NCBI GenBank assembly: GCA_016927965.1
Contig: JAFGLP010000061.1
Coordinates: forward strand, 1-6,042
Source: Dehalococcoidia bacterium
Lineage (GTDB): Bacteria; Chloroflexota; Dehalococcoidia; GIF9; UBA5629
Direction of reading: 5' to 3'
DNA: 6,042 bases
This document shows positions 1-6,042 of this stretch, in pieces (positions within the stretch are counted from its first letter, which is position 1; the number at the start of each line of letters is the position of its first letter). The translations under genes were made by a program, and so were the position numbers. The notes under the pieces were generated by a model. The model saw only the letters and a program-made list of their open reading frames with translations. It ran no database searches and was not told where the DNA came from.

Positions 1-627
1 ACGCAGAAAATCTACGCCGTCCATCACCCCCGGAAGATCATCGCCTTTGATGCCTGCCTTTGAACCTTTATGTGCGCCGATAGCGATGAAGACAGCATTA
101 AAACCCTGTTCGAATAATTTATCCAGTGATGCAATCCGGGAGTTGGTCTTTATCTCAACACCGGCATTTTCTATCACTTTTATTTCAGCGTCCAAAACAT
201 CCGCCGGCAGCCTGTATCTCGGTATCCCTACCCTCATCATTCCTCCCGCCAGCGGCAATGCTTCGAATACGGTGACCTGATGGCCCTTTTTAGCCAGATA
301 AAAAGCCCCTGTCAGACCGGCCGGCCCGGCACCAATAACTGCTACCTTTTTACCCGTAGCAGGCTCTTTCTTTGAAAATTGTTTCCATATTCCAGTATCA
401 TGATCAGATGCATATCTTTTAAGGAATTTAATGCAGATCGGTTCATCTTCATTCAGTTCACCTCTGCGGCATGCCTGCTCGCATGGATGAATGCAGACCC
501 TTCCCAGCACCCCCGGAAATGGTACTTTTTCGCGAATAACAGCCAGTGCCTCACCATACTTACCCTGCGATATCAAGTAAAGATAACGGGGAATATCTAT
601 ATGTGCGGGGCAGGCTTCTCGGCATGG
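1..627 (-). repeat. GltD-like module, copy B (in NuoG fusion), paralogous to 4891..5511
   Basis: This is the second copy of the GltD-like module, cut by the window edge just after the VDFLR block, which also exists in copy A (ending at 4891). It keeps the same cluster cysteines (CxxxC, then CxxxCxxxC) and the same FAD-binding glycines as copy A. The homology begins right after the last ferredoxin motif of the NuoG-like half, which marks the fusion joint at about residues 236-250. Confidence 0.85.
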
Positions 628-1374
628 CACTACATATGCCTCGAAATTCTTGAAGGGATAGTACCTCGCACTCAGATCTGTAAGTGCTCCCGTAGGACAT
701 ACCTCGACACAGGAGAAGCAGAACTTGCATCCTGAATCTTGATGAATGCCGTTGTTTTTGGGACCGGCTACTTTATATCCGTTTATTTCGATGAAATCCA
801 GCGCTTTAATACCCCTCAGGTCGTTACATGCCCTGACGCATCTGCCGCAGGCGATGCACAGGTTATAGTCCAGCTCAAAAAACGGGTTGTCTCGATTTAC
901 GGGTAGCCCTCTGTACTCATAAGGAATAATATCATTTCTCAGATCGATAAAATCGGCCACTTTCTGCAGCTCGCACCTGCCGTTCTTGGGACAGGTAACA
1001 CAACGCTCATTAACCGACACGTTCCTTAAACAAATATCAAATGGCTGGCAGCGCTCTCTGCGCCAGCATGTCAGGCATGCCGAAGGGTGGTACAGCAGTA
1101 ATTTTTCGAAGATTTCGCGCTGTTTTTTTCGTAACGCCTGAGTGTCTGTTTTAACAACCATATTATCCCTGACCCTGGTATTACATGAGGTTACAGGCTC
1201 CTCAATTCCCTCGACGTCGACGATGCAGAGTCCGCATTCCCCCGTAGGAGGTAGATCCGGATGGTTACAAATATTGGGGACGTAGATACCGTTATCCAGT
1301 GCTGCCTTGAGTATTGTGCTTTCGGCATCAACCGTAAGCTCTTTGCCATCAATATTTATTCTAACCTGGTTCAT
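1..1374 (-). CDS. NuoG-like iron-sulfur N-terminus fused to GltD-like FAD oxidoreductase (3'-partial)
   Basis: The frame begins at ATG 1374 and stays open for 458 codons to the window edge, with no stop seen. Residues 1-80 form a 2Fe-2S ferredoxin domain (Cys36, 47, 50, 64). A His-Cys motif follows (His96, Cys100, 103, 109), then an extra CxxCx5C (Cys125, 128, 134) with Cys115 between them. Next come two 4Fe-4S ferredoxin motifs (Cys173/176/179/183 and Cys216/219/222/226). From about 250 the protein becomes GltD-like: Cys251/255, Cys294/298/302, FAD motif GAGPAG (348-353) and the conserved MMRVGIP (379-385). The NAD(P)H-binding half is expected beyond the edge. There is no molybdopterin domain, so it is an electron-transfer subunit, not an enzyme acting on formate. 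Its first half is paralogous to the start of the adjacent formate dehydrogenase and its second half to the end of the NuoF-GltD protein. The ATGA overlap with the formate dehydrogenase stop implies translational coupling. Role inferred: an additional flavin-based port for NAD(P)H or ferredoxin. Confidence 0.9.
   Translation of the reverse strand, partial: MNQVRINIDGKELTVDAESTILKAALDNGIYVPNICNHPDLPPTGECGLCIVDVEGIEEPVTSCNTRVRDNMVVKTDTQALRKKQREIFEKLLLYHPSACLTCWRRERCQPFDICLRNVSVNERCVTCPKNGRCELQKVADFIDLRNDIIPYEYRGLPVNRDNPFFELDYNLCIACGRCVRACNDLRGIKALDFIEINGYKVAGPKNNGIHQDSGCKFCFSCVEVCPTGALTDLSARYYPFKNFEAYVVPCREACPAHIDIPRYLYLISQGKYGEALAVIREKVPFPGVLGRVCIHPCEQACRRGELNEDEPICIKFLKRYASDHDTGIWKQFSKKEPATGKKVAVIGAGPAGLTGAFYLAKKGHQVTVFEALPLAGGMMRVGIPRYRLPADVLDAEIKVIENAGVEIKTNSRIASLDKLFEQGFNAVFIAIGAHKGSKAGIKGDDLPGVMDGVDFLR
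667..1371 (-). repeat. NuoG-like iron-sulfur module, copy B (in NuoG-GltD fusion)
   Basis: This module is paralogous to 3420-4046 but longer. The main difference is a 25-residue insertion at the His-Cys motif that brings a second CxxCx5C. Divergence from copy A is clearly greater than between the two GltD-like copies, so the modules were probably acquired or duplicated at different times. Confidence 0.8.
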
Positions 1375-4067
1375 TTAGTTTGCACCCCTTCTATTTTTAC
1401 AGCGCAGATTTTTATTTCGGGCATCTTTGCAAGCGGATCCAAAACAGTATTGGTCAATATATTGGCGGCACTCTCTGCGAAGTGGAAAGGCATATACAAA
1501 GTTTTTGGCGGCACCTTATCTGAAATTTTTGTTTTTATGGTTATTTGTCCCCGCCTCGAGGTTACTTTTACCATGTCGCGGTCATTTACCTGTATTGAAG
1601 TTGCGTCTTCCCGGTTAATCTCTACCATCCCCTCCGGCTCGATAGTGTTCAATCCTGTTACTTTTCTCGTCATCGTGCCCGTATGAAAGTGGAACAGGCT
1701 CCTCCCTGTAATCAGCATGAAGGGATATTGCTCATCGGGAAGCTCAGCCGGAGGCCTGTATTTGATAGGGGTAAATCTTCCCTGACCGCGTGAAAAGCGC
1801 GACATATGCAATATTGGCGTGCCCGGGTGGTCCAGTGTCGGGCAGGGCCACTGCAATCCACAAGTTTCCAGGCGTTGGTAACTGATTCCTCCATAGCTTG
1901 GAGTTAATCCTGCAATCTCATCCATAATTGAGGCAGGATGATTAAATTCGAAACCGCGTGCGCCCATTTTGCGGGCAATCTGGCAGATTATCAGCCAGTC
2001 CGCCCTGGAACCTCCGATGGGTTCGATTACCTTTCTTACTCTCTGCACGCGTCTTTCCGTATTGGTGTATGTGCCGTCCTTTTCAGCAAATGACGTTGCC
2101 GGGAGAACTACATCTGCCAGCTGTGCTGTTTCTGTAAGAAACATATCCTGTACAATAAAGAAATCAAGATGTTTCAATGCCTCTTCCACGTGCTTGATAT
2201 CGGGATCGCTGATGAGAGGGTTTTCACCCATGAGATATATGCATTTTATCTCTTTTGTAGGAGCTGCGTTTATTATTTCAGTTAAGGTCAGGCCGGGTTT
2301 GCCATTTAGATTGCTATCCCAGGCTGTTTCAAATTTTCCTCTGATATCTCTGTTTTCAACACTTTGGTATCCAGTAAATACGTTGGGGAGACCTCCCATA
2401 TCGCAGGCACCCTGTACATTGTTCTGCCCGCGGAGGGGATTTATCCCGGTGGATGGTTTTCCAACGTTACCCGTAAGCATGGCCAAGTTGGCCAGTGACA
2501 TCACATTGTCTGTTCCATGGCTGTGCTGAGTGATGCCCATGGCGTAAATTATGGTAGCGGGTTTATGCGTTGCATAAAGTTTTGCCGCTTCTGCAATCTG
2601 TTCTTCAGGTATGCCTGTTATGCGCTGGACAGAACCAAGATCGTAGTCATCCAGGGATTTCCTGAATTCCTCAAAATTCTCGCAATAGTTTGTACTGAAA
2701 GCCATGTCTGCCAGGCCATTATCAAGTATATATCTGGCCATTCCCATGATTAAGGCAACATCAGTGCCAGGGTTATGTTGCAACCAGATATGGGCATATT
2801 TAATCAGATCTATTTCCAGCGGGTTAATCAGGATTAGTTTGGCCCCATTATTGACCGCCTTGATTATCTCGAGTGCAATCACAGGGTGGCCTGTAGTGGT
2901 GTTGCTGCCTATCACAATGATGGTGGATGCATGGGCGATTTCGTCGATGGAGTTAGTCATCGACCCGCTGCCAAAGCTGGCTGCCAGCCCGGTCACCGTA
3001 GGGGAATGGCACAGTCGTGCGCAGTGGTCGATATTATTGGTCTGCATGACCACCCGTGCAAACTTCTGTGCTACATAATTGTCTTCATTGGTGCACTTGG
3101 CGGAACTGATAAAGGCAAAACTATCGCCTTTATATTCAGGCAGCTTCCGCACGATGAGGTCCAGCGCTTTCTCCCAGCTTGACTCTTCCAGTCTGCCGTT
3201 TTTGCGTATCAACGGGGTGGTAAGGCGCTGCTTGTGATGCACAAACTCGGTTATCCCGAATCTGCCTTTGACACATGCCTGTCCATAGTTCGGGGCGACA
3301 TCACAGGGAATGGTATTTATAATTTTATCGTTCTTTACCTCGAATTTCAGCTGGCAACCTACTCCGCAGTAGGGGCATGTGCTTACAACCGAATAATCAG
3401 GAAGTCCTTCCCACTTATTGGCACGTTGTGACAGAGCACCTGTAGGACAGACATCAACACAGGCCCCACAGGACTGACAATCACTCTCCAGCAACGGTTT
3501 GTCAAAAGCAGTTCCGGGTAGCGTATTACTTCCCCTGTAGGTAAAAGCGATAGCGCCTGCTCCCCGGATTTCCTGGCATACACGTACACAGCGCCCGCAT
3601 AAAATGCATAGGTTATAATCTCTGTCAAATACGGGAGAATCTGTAAGTATGGGGAGGTTATGATAATTTGGCACTACATCTAAAGACTCCAGGCCGATAT
3701 AAGAAGCAACCTGCTGCAGTTCGCATCTTTGATTCTTGTGGCATGTAAGACATGCCATGGGATGTTCAGAAATTATCAGTTCGAATATATTTTTACGCAG
3801 TTCTTTTACAGCGGGAGTATCTGTCCGTACTACCATATTGTCCTGGACTGGCGTGGTGCAGGATGTAGGGTAACCTCTGAGACCGTCAATTTCAACAATA
3901 CACAGTCTGCAACCGCCATATGGCTTAAGGCTGGGGTGATAGCATAACGTAGGTATGTAAATGCCAGCCTGCTTTGCTGCTTCCAGAACAGTTTTACCAG
4001 CGGCTGCCGAAACCTGTTTGCCGTTGATGGTCAGTCTACAAATTTTGTTATTTTCCTGATTTGCCAT
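1371..4067 (-). CDS. fdhA: Formate dehydrogenase catalytic (alpha) subunit with NuoG-like N-terminus, Cys-type
   Basis: Cytoplasmic molybdenum or tungsten formate dehydrogenase that interconverts formate and CO2. The chosen ATG gives 898 residues, the usual size for NuoG-FDH fusions. A TTG four codons upstream is in frame but lies within the ribosome-binding sequence. Domains from the ATG: 2Fe-2S ferredoxin (Cys42, 53, 56, 70); His-Cys 4Fe-4S (His102, Cys106, 109, 115); two 4Fe-4S ferredoxin motifs (Cys154/157/160/164 and Cys197/200/203/207); the molybdopterin-proximal 4Fe-4S (Cys231, 234, 238, 265) with Lys267 at the relay position; molybdopterin domains (about 285-710); and the C-terminal dinucleotide-binding domain (about 780-895, TGRSLFHFHTG). 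The active site reads HCARLCHSP, with Cys353 (codon TGC at 3011-3009) as metal ligand and His354 beside it. Arg546 in RGQNNVQGACDMG matches the catalytic Arg of E. coli FdhF. These residues separate it from complex I NuoG. It lies 46 nt after the NuoF-GltD gene, and its stop overlaps the next start, so one operon is likely. Confidence 0.95.
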   Translation of the reverse strand: MANQENNKICRLTINGKQVSAAAGKTVLEAAKQAGIYIPTLCYHPSLKPYGGCRLCIVEIDGLRGYPTSCTTPVQDNMVVRTDTPAVKELRKNIFELIISEHPMACLTCHKNQRCELQQVASYIGLESLDVVPNYHNLPILTDSPVFDRDYNLCILCGRCVRVCQEIRGAGAIAFTYRGSNTLPGTAFDKPLLESDCQSCGACVDVCPTGALSQRANKWEGLPDYSVVSTCPYCGVGCQLKFEVKNDKIINTIPCDVAPNYGQACVKGRFGITEFVHHKQRLTTPLIRKNGRLEESSWEKALDLIVRKLPEYKGDSFAFISSAKCTNEDNYVAQKFARVVMQTNNIDHCARLCHSPTVTGLAASFGSGSMTNSIDEIAHASTIIVIGSNTTTGHPVIALEIIKAVNNGAKLILINPLEIDLIKYAHIWLQHNPGTDVALIMGMARYILDNGLADMAFSTNYCENFEEFRKSLDDYDLGSVQRITGIPEEQIAEAAKLYATHKPATIIYAMGITQHSHGTDNVMSLANLAMLTGNVGKPSTGINPLRGQNNVQGACDMGGLPNVFTGYQSVENRDIRGKFETAWDSNLNGKPGLTLTEIINAAPTKEIKCIYLMGENPLISDPDIKHVEEALKHLDFFIVQDMFLTETAQLADVVLPATSFAEKDGTYTNTERRVQRVRKVIEPIGGSRADWLIICQIARKMGARGFEFNHPASIMDEIAGLTPSYGGISYQRLETCGLQWPCPTLDHPGTPILHMSRFSRGQGRFTPIKYRPPAELPDEQYPFMLITGRSLFHFHTGTMTRKVTGLNTIEPEGMVEINREDATSIQVNDRDMVKVTSRRGQITIKTKISDKVPPKTLYMPFHFAESAANILTNTVLDPLAKMPEIKICAVKIEGVQTK
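1385..1391 (-). promoter_or_regulatory. Ribosome-binding site of the NuoG-GltD fusion gene, inside the formate dehydrogenase 3' end
   Basis: The bottom strand reads GAAGGGG, then ten bases, then ATG at 1374. The site lies within the last codons of the formate dehydrogenase gene (encoding Glu-Gly-Val-Gln-Thr-Lys), and the ATG overlaps that gene's TGA as ATGA. A ribosome finishing the first protein could therefore restart at once on the second, which fits a fixed stoichiometry. Confidence 0.6.
3420..4046 (-). repeat. NuoG-like iron-sulfur module, copy A (in formate dehydrogenase)
   Basis: This is the 2Fe-2S, His-Cys 4Fe-4S and double 4Fe-4S ferredoxin array of the formate dehydrogenase. It aligns with positions 667-1371 in the next gene. 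Shared blocks include DNMVV-TDT, HP-ACLTC, DYNLCI-CGRCVR-C and EVCPTGAL/DVCPTGAL. This copy has the standard single His-Cys motif. Confidence 0.8.
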
Positions 4068-4113
4068 GATTTCTCTCAAAAATAAAATATGATTCTACAA
4101 ATGCAACACCTGT
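4068..4113 (-). other. 46-nt intergenic spacer between NuoF-GltD and formate dehydrogenase genes
   Basis: This is the only non-coding stretch in the window. It is AT-rich and holds the GAGAG ribosome-binding site at its downstream end. I see no inverted repeat followed by a T-run and no convincing -35/-10 pair, so read-through transcription from the upstream gene is the simplest reading. Confidence 0.7.
4073..4077 (-). promoter_or_regulatory. Ribosome-binding site of the formate dehydrogenase gene
   Basis: The bottom strand reads GAGAG, then five bases (AAATC), then ATG at 4067-4065. This spacing supports ATG 4067 as the start. The in-frame TTG at 4079-4077 overlaps this purine run and has only an AT-rich stretch (TCATATTTTATTT) before it, with no Shine-Dalgarno-like sequence of its own. 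Confidence 0.6.
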
Positions 4114-6042
4114 TTACCTGTTCTCCAGATCGCAGCGCAGACATCTTCCGGCCTCTTTCATCGCCGACCTTCTGGATAAGCCAGCCTCAACTTCTGCAAA
4201 ACTGCTCAGACGCTGTTTTAACGGCAATGATTTGTGTTTTGGCCGGTGCTGTTTTTCCCCCTCTGCGATGACGGGCAGGTTGCTGAGATCTTCTGAGGGT
4301 GCCAGCCTTTCCTCAAGCTCTCCTCTACCGCCCAAAAACCTGTCTATGGCTATCGCGCCTTTTCTTCCGTCTGAGATAGCCTCGATCACAGAAGAAGGCC
4401 CCTGGGCACAGTCACCGCCGGCAAATATCCCGGTAACTGAGGTGGTCATATCATAAAAATCAGTTTTAATTATATTACCGCGCCCACGCGTCAGCTCAAA
4501 TGCTGGCGGTATATCCGGTGATTGACCGATAGCCTCTATGATGTTATCAAATTCCATATTGAACTGGCTGCCCGCAACAGGTTCAGGTTTTCTTCTGCCG
4601 CTGGCGTCGAATTCGCCGAGCTTCATTCTGGTGATTTGCACTTTAAATTTAGAGCCATCCCTGGTAATGGAGTTGGGATTTGCCAGATATTCGAATTTAA
4701 CCCCTTCCTTAGATGCCTCTTCAACCTCTTCCGGGTTAGCTGGCATCTCATCTCTGCTTCGCCTGTATATAATCACCGCAATGGTTGCGCCGAGCCTGAG
4801 AGCTGTTCTAGCTGAATCAATGGCTGCGTTGCCACCACCTATTATCCCTACGCTACTGCCGACTATCATTTTCTCTCCCAGGTTGACTTTTCGCAGAAAA
4901 TCGACACATTCCATCACACCCCGCAAATCCTCTCCCGGTATTCCCATTCTGGTCCCTTTATGGGCACCTATAGCCAGGAAAATGGCGGAAAACCCTTCAT
5001 CCAGAAGAGATTTTAATGAATCTACTTTAGCGTTTGTTTTGATGTTGACGCCGGCATCTTTAATTTCTTCTATTTCACTATCCAGTATATGGCGTGGTAG
5101 GCGGTATTCCGGTATGCCTACACGCATCATCCCACCGGCAAGGGGTAAAGATTCAAATACGGTGATTGCATGTCCCAGCTTTGCCAGATAGTATGCTGCC
5201 GTTAGCCCCGCCGGCCCTGATCCTACAACTGCCACCTTTTTCCCTGACGCAGGGTACTTAAAAGAGTTTTTCTTCCATAACCCGGTGTCATGGTCTGCCG
5301 CTATCCTTTTCAGGTTCTTTATATCGATTGCCTCATCGATCTCACCCCGGCGGCATTTGCTTTCGCAAGGATGAAAACATACTCTTCCCAGAACGCCGGG
5401 AAATGGTACCTTTTCTCTAATTGCAGCCACTGCTTCTCCGAATTTACCCTGAAGAATAAACCTGACATATCTGGGCACATCTATTTCGGCAGGGCAGGTA
5501 TGGCTGCAAGGTGCCTTCACCAGCCCTTTGCATGTAGCCGCCCGGCAGTGTTTGCCATAGATATGCTCTTCATATTCATCCCTGAAATATTTCAGCGTGG
5601 TTAAGACCGGATTTGGGGCTGTCTGTCCCAGGCCGCAAAGCGAGCCCTGTTTGATGGTGCCCGCTAATTTCTCTAATTTTTCTATATCACCGTGGACTCC
5701 CTGCCCCTTGGTGATACGCTCAAGTATAGACAGCATCTGCCTGGTGCCGACTCTGCAGGGCGGGCATTTACCGCATGATTCTGCCTGCGTGAAAGAAAGA
5801 AAATATCTCGCCAGATCCACCATGCAGGTGTCCTCATCTGAAATAACCATACCTCCTGACCCCAGAATAGAGCCGGCTGCGGCCAATGTCTCGTAGTCAA
5901 CCGGTGATCCAAGCATATCGGCAGGCAGGCATCCGCCCGAGGGACCGCCGGTCTGTACAGCTTTGAATTTCTTATTTTTGGGGATTCCCCCGCCAATATC
6001 GTAAACCAGATTGGCAAGCTTGATGCCCATGGGGACTTCCAC
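4114..6042 (-). CDS. NuoF-like NADH dehydrogenase subunit fused to GltD-like NAD(P)H/FAD oxidoreductase (5'-partial)
   Basis: The reading frame is open to the window edge (642 visible codons). The first visible codon, GTG, is an internal Val of the conserved NuoF stretch around VEVPMG, so the true start and the FMN/NADH domain lie upstream. Numbering from that codon: SLBB tail and conserved GGPSGGC segment (about 1-75), then the NADH_4Fe-4S domain with Cys90, Cys93, Cys96 and Cys136 (ESCGKCPPC...LCGLG), the N3-type cluster. A joint with Cys166 and Cys171 leads into a GltD-like module: Cys179/183 and Cys222/226/230 for iron-sulfur clusters, FAD motif GSGPAG (274-279), NAD(P)H motif GGGNAAID (402-409) followed by [10 protein letters not shown], whose arginines suit NADPH, and FAD motif AGGDCAQGP (541-549). 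The C-terminus carries CLRC (634-637). It probably passes electrons between pyridine nucleotides and the downstream formate dehydrogenase. It is not a true glutamate synthase subunit: no large subunit is present and the NuoF fusion argues against it. Family assignment is firm; the electron partners are inferred. Confidence 0.93.
   Translation of the reverse strand: MEVPMGIKLANLVYDIGGGIPKNKKFKAVQTGGPSGGCLPADMLGSPVDYETLAAAGSILGSGGMVISDEDTCMVDLARYFLSFTQAESCGKCPPCRVGTRQMLSILERITKGQGVHGDIEKLEKLAGTIKQGSLCGLGQTAPNPVLTTLKYFRDEYEEHIYGKHCRAATCKGLVKAPCSHTCPAEIDVPRYVRFILQGKFGEAVAAIREKVPFPGVLGRVCFHPCESKCRRGEIDEAIDIKNLKRIAADHDTGLWKKNSFKYPASGKKVAVVGSGPAGLTAAYYLAKLGHAITVFESLPLAGGMMRVGIPEYRLPRHILDSEIEEIKDAGVNIKTNAKVDSLKSLLDEGFSAIFLAIGAHKGTRMGIPGEDLRGVMECVDFLRKVNLGEKMIVGSSVGIIGGGNAAIDSARTALRLGATIAVIIYRRSRDEMPANPEEVEEASKEGVKFEYLANPNSITRDGSKFKVQITRMKLGEFDASGRRKPEPVAGSQFNMEFDNIIEAIGQSPDIPPAFELTRGRGNIIKTDFYDMTTSVTGIFAGGDCAQGPSSVIEAISDGRKGAIAIDRFLGGRGELEERLAPSEDLSNLPVIAEGEKQHRPKHKSLPLKQRLSSFAEVEAGLSRRSAMKEAGRCLRCDLENR
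4891..5511 (-). repeat. GltD-like module, copy A (in NuoF fusion), paralogous to 1..627
   Basis: This segment encodes residues 178-384 of the NuoF-GltD protein. It aligns with residues 250-458 of the NuoG-GltD protein at about 70% identity by hand count, with one small gap of two residues after the CRRGE motif. Shared blocks include [33 protein letters not shown] and AIGAHKG. Codons for identical peptides differ (in MMRVGIP, CGT here versus AGG in copy B for Arg), so this is an old gene duplication, not a recent DNA repeat. Confidence 0.85.

Noticed and set aside
1261..1686. Top-strand open frame with hydrophobic translation
   Set aside because: It spans the antisense of the formate dehydrogenase 3' end and the start of the next gene. 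The apparent hydrophobic segments come from reading the complement of charged coding sequence.
1969..2529. Top-strand open frame of 186 codons
   Set aside because: It is antisense to the molybdopterin domain of the formate dehydrogenase. No domain or ribosome-binding site was recognised, and the bottom-strand frame is conserved throughout.
1371..4067. Complex I subunit NuoG
   Set aside because: The FdhF-type active-site Cys-His pair, RGQNNVQGACDMG and the complete molybdopterin-proximal cluster are present, and no membrane subunits are seen in the window.
4068..4079. TTG start four codons upstream for the formate dehydrogenase
   Set aside because: The TTG overlaps the GAGAG ribosome-binding site of the ATG at 4067 and has no Shine-Dalgarno sequence of its own.
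4068..4113. Promoter or terminator between the first two genes
   Set aside because: The spacer is only 46 nt with no inverted repeat plus T-run. The AT-rich stretch alone is not enough to call a promoter.
4538..5191. Top-strand open frame of 217 codons
   Set aside because: It lies entirely opposite the GltD module of the NuoF fusion. The bottom-strand protein has clear motifs, while the top-strand translation has low complexity (rich in Ser, Pro and Ile) and no recognisable domain.
6040..6042. GTG at the window edge as a start codon of the NuoF-GltD gene
   Set aside because: It falls inside the conserved VEVPMG block of NuoF. The FMN-binding N-terminal domain must be upstream, so the gene is truncated by the window.
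4114..6042. Glutamate synthase small subunit (gltD)
   Set aside because: The GltD-like fold is used in many NAD(P)H oxidoreductases. Fusion to NuoF and NuoG parts and the adjacent formate dehydrogenase argue against a role in glutamate synthesis.

Overview
The window is a single block of bottom-strand genes with almost no non-coding DNA: three consecutive genes read from position 6042 down to 1, and both outer genes run off the window. All three encode soluble, cofactor-rich redox proteins. None shows a signal peptide, twin-arginine motif or membrane segment, so a cytoplasmic complex is expected. GC content is middling. The gene content (oxygen-sensitive iron-sulfur chains and a formate dehydrogenase wired to flavoprotein modules) points to a strictly anaerobic bacterium, such as an acetogen, syntroph, sulfate reducer or Dehalococcoidia-type Chloroflexota. 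The sequence alone does not let me choose among these.

Layout in transcription order. (1) Positions 6042-4114 hold the C-terminal part of a NuoF-like NADH-oxidising subunit (end of the SLBB domain and the N3-type 4Fe-4S domain) fused to a complete GltD-like, FAD- and NAD(P)H-binding module. (2) After a 46-nt gap, positions 4067-1371 hold a complete formate dehydrogenase catalytic subunit: a NuoG-like iron-sulfur N-terminus followed by the molybdopterin domain, with cysteine instead of selenocysteine at the active site. (3) Overlapping its stop codon (ATGA), positions 1374-1 hold a second NuoG-like iron-sulfur N-terminus. Here it is fused to a second GltD-like module instead of a molybdopterin domain, and its 3' end lies outside the window. 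This third gene becomes visible only when the bottom strand is read through the window edge, because it has no stop codon inside the window.

Together the genes look like an NAD(P)-linked formate dehydrogenase built by shuffling four modules: NuoF, NuoG N-terminus, FdhA and GltD. The NuoG-type and GltD-type modules each occur twice. The likely chemistry is reversible formate/CO2 conversion at molybdenum or tungsten, with electrons carried along iron-sulfur clusters to one NuoF flavin site (FMN domain presumed upstream of the window) and to two GltD-type flavin sites. More than one pyridine-nucleotide or ferredoxin port, and possibly electron bifurcation, is plausible but is inference.

The most unusual sequence detail is in the third gene. 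The His-Cys iron-sulfur motif of its NuoG-like domain is followed, exactly 25 residues later, by a second CxxCx5C motif that is absent from the paralogous domain of the neighbouring formate dehydrogenase.
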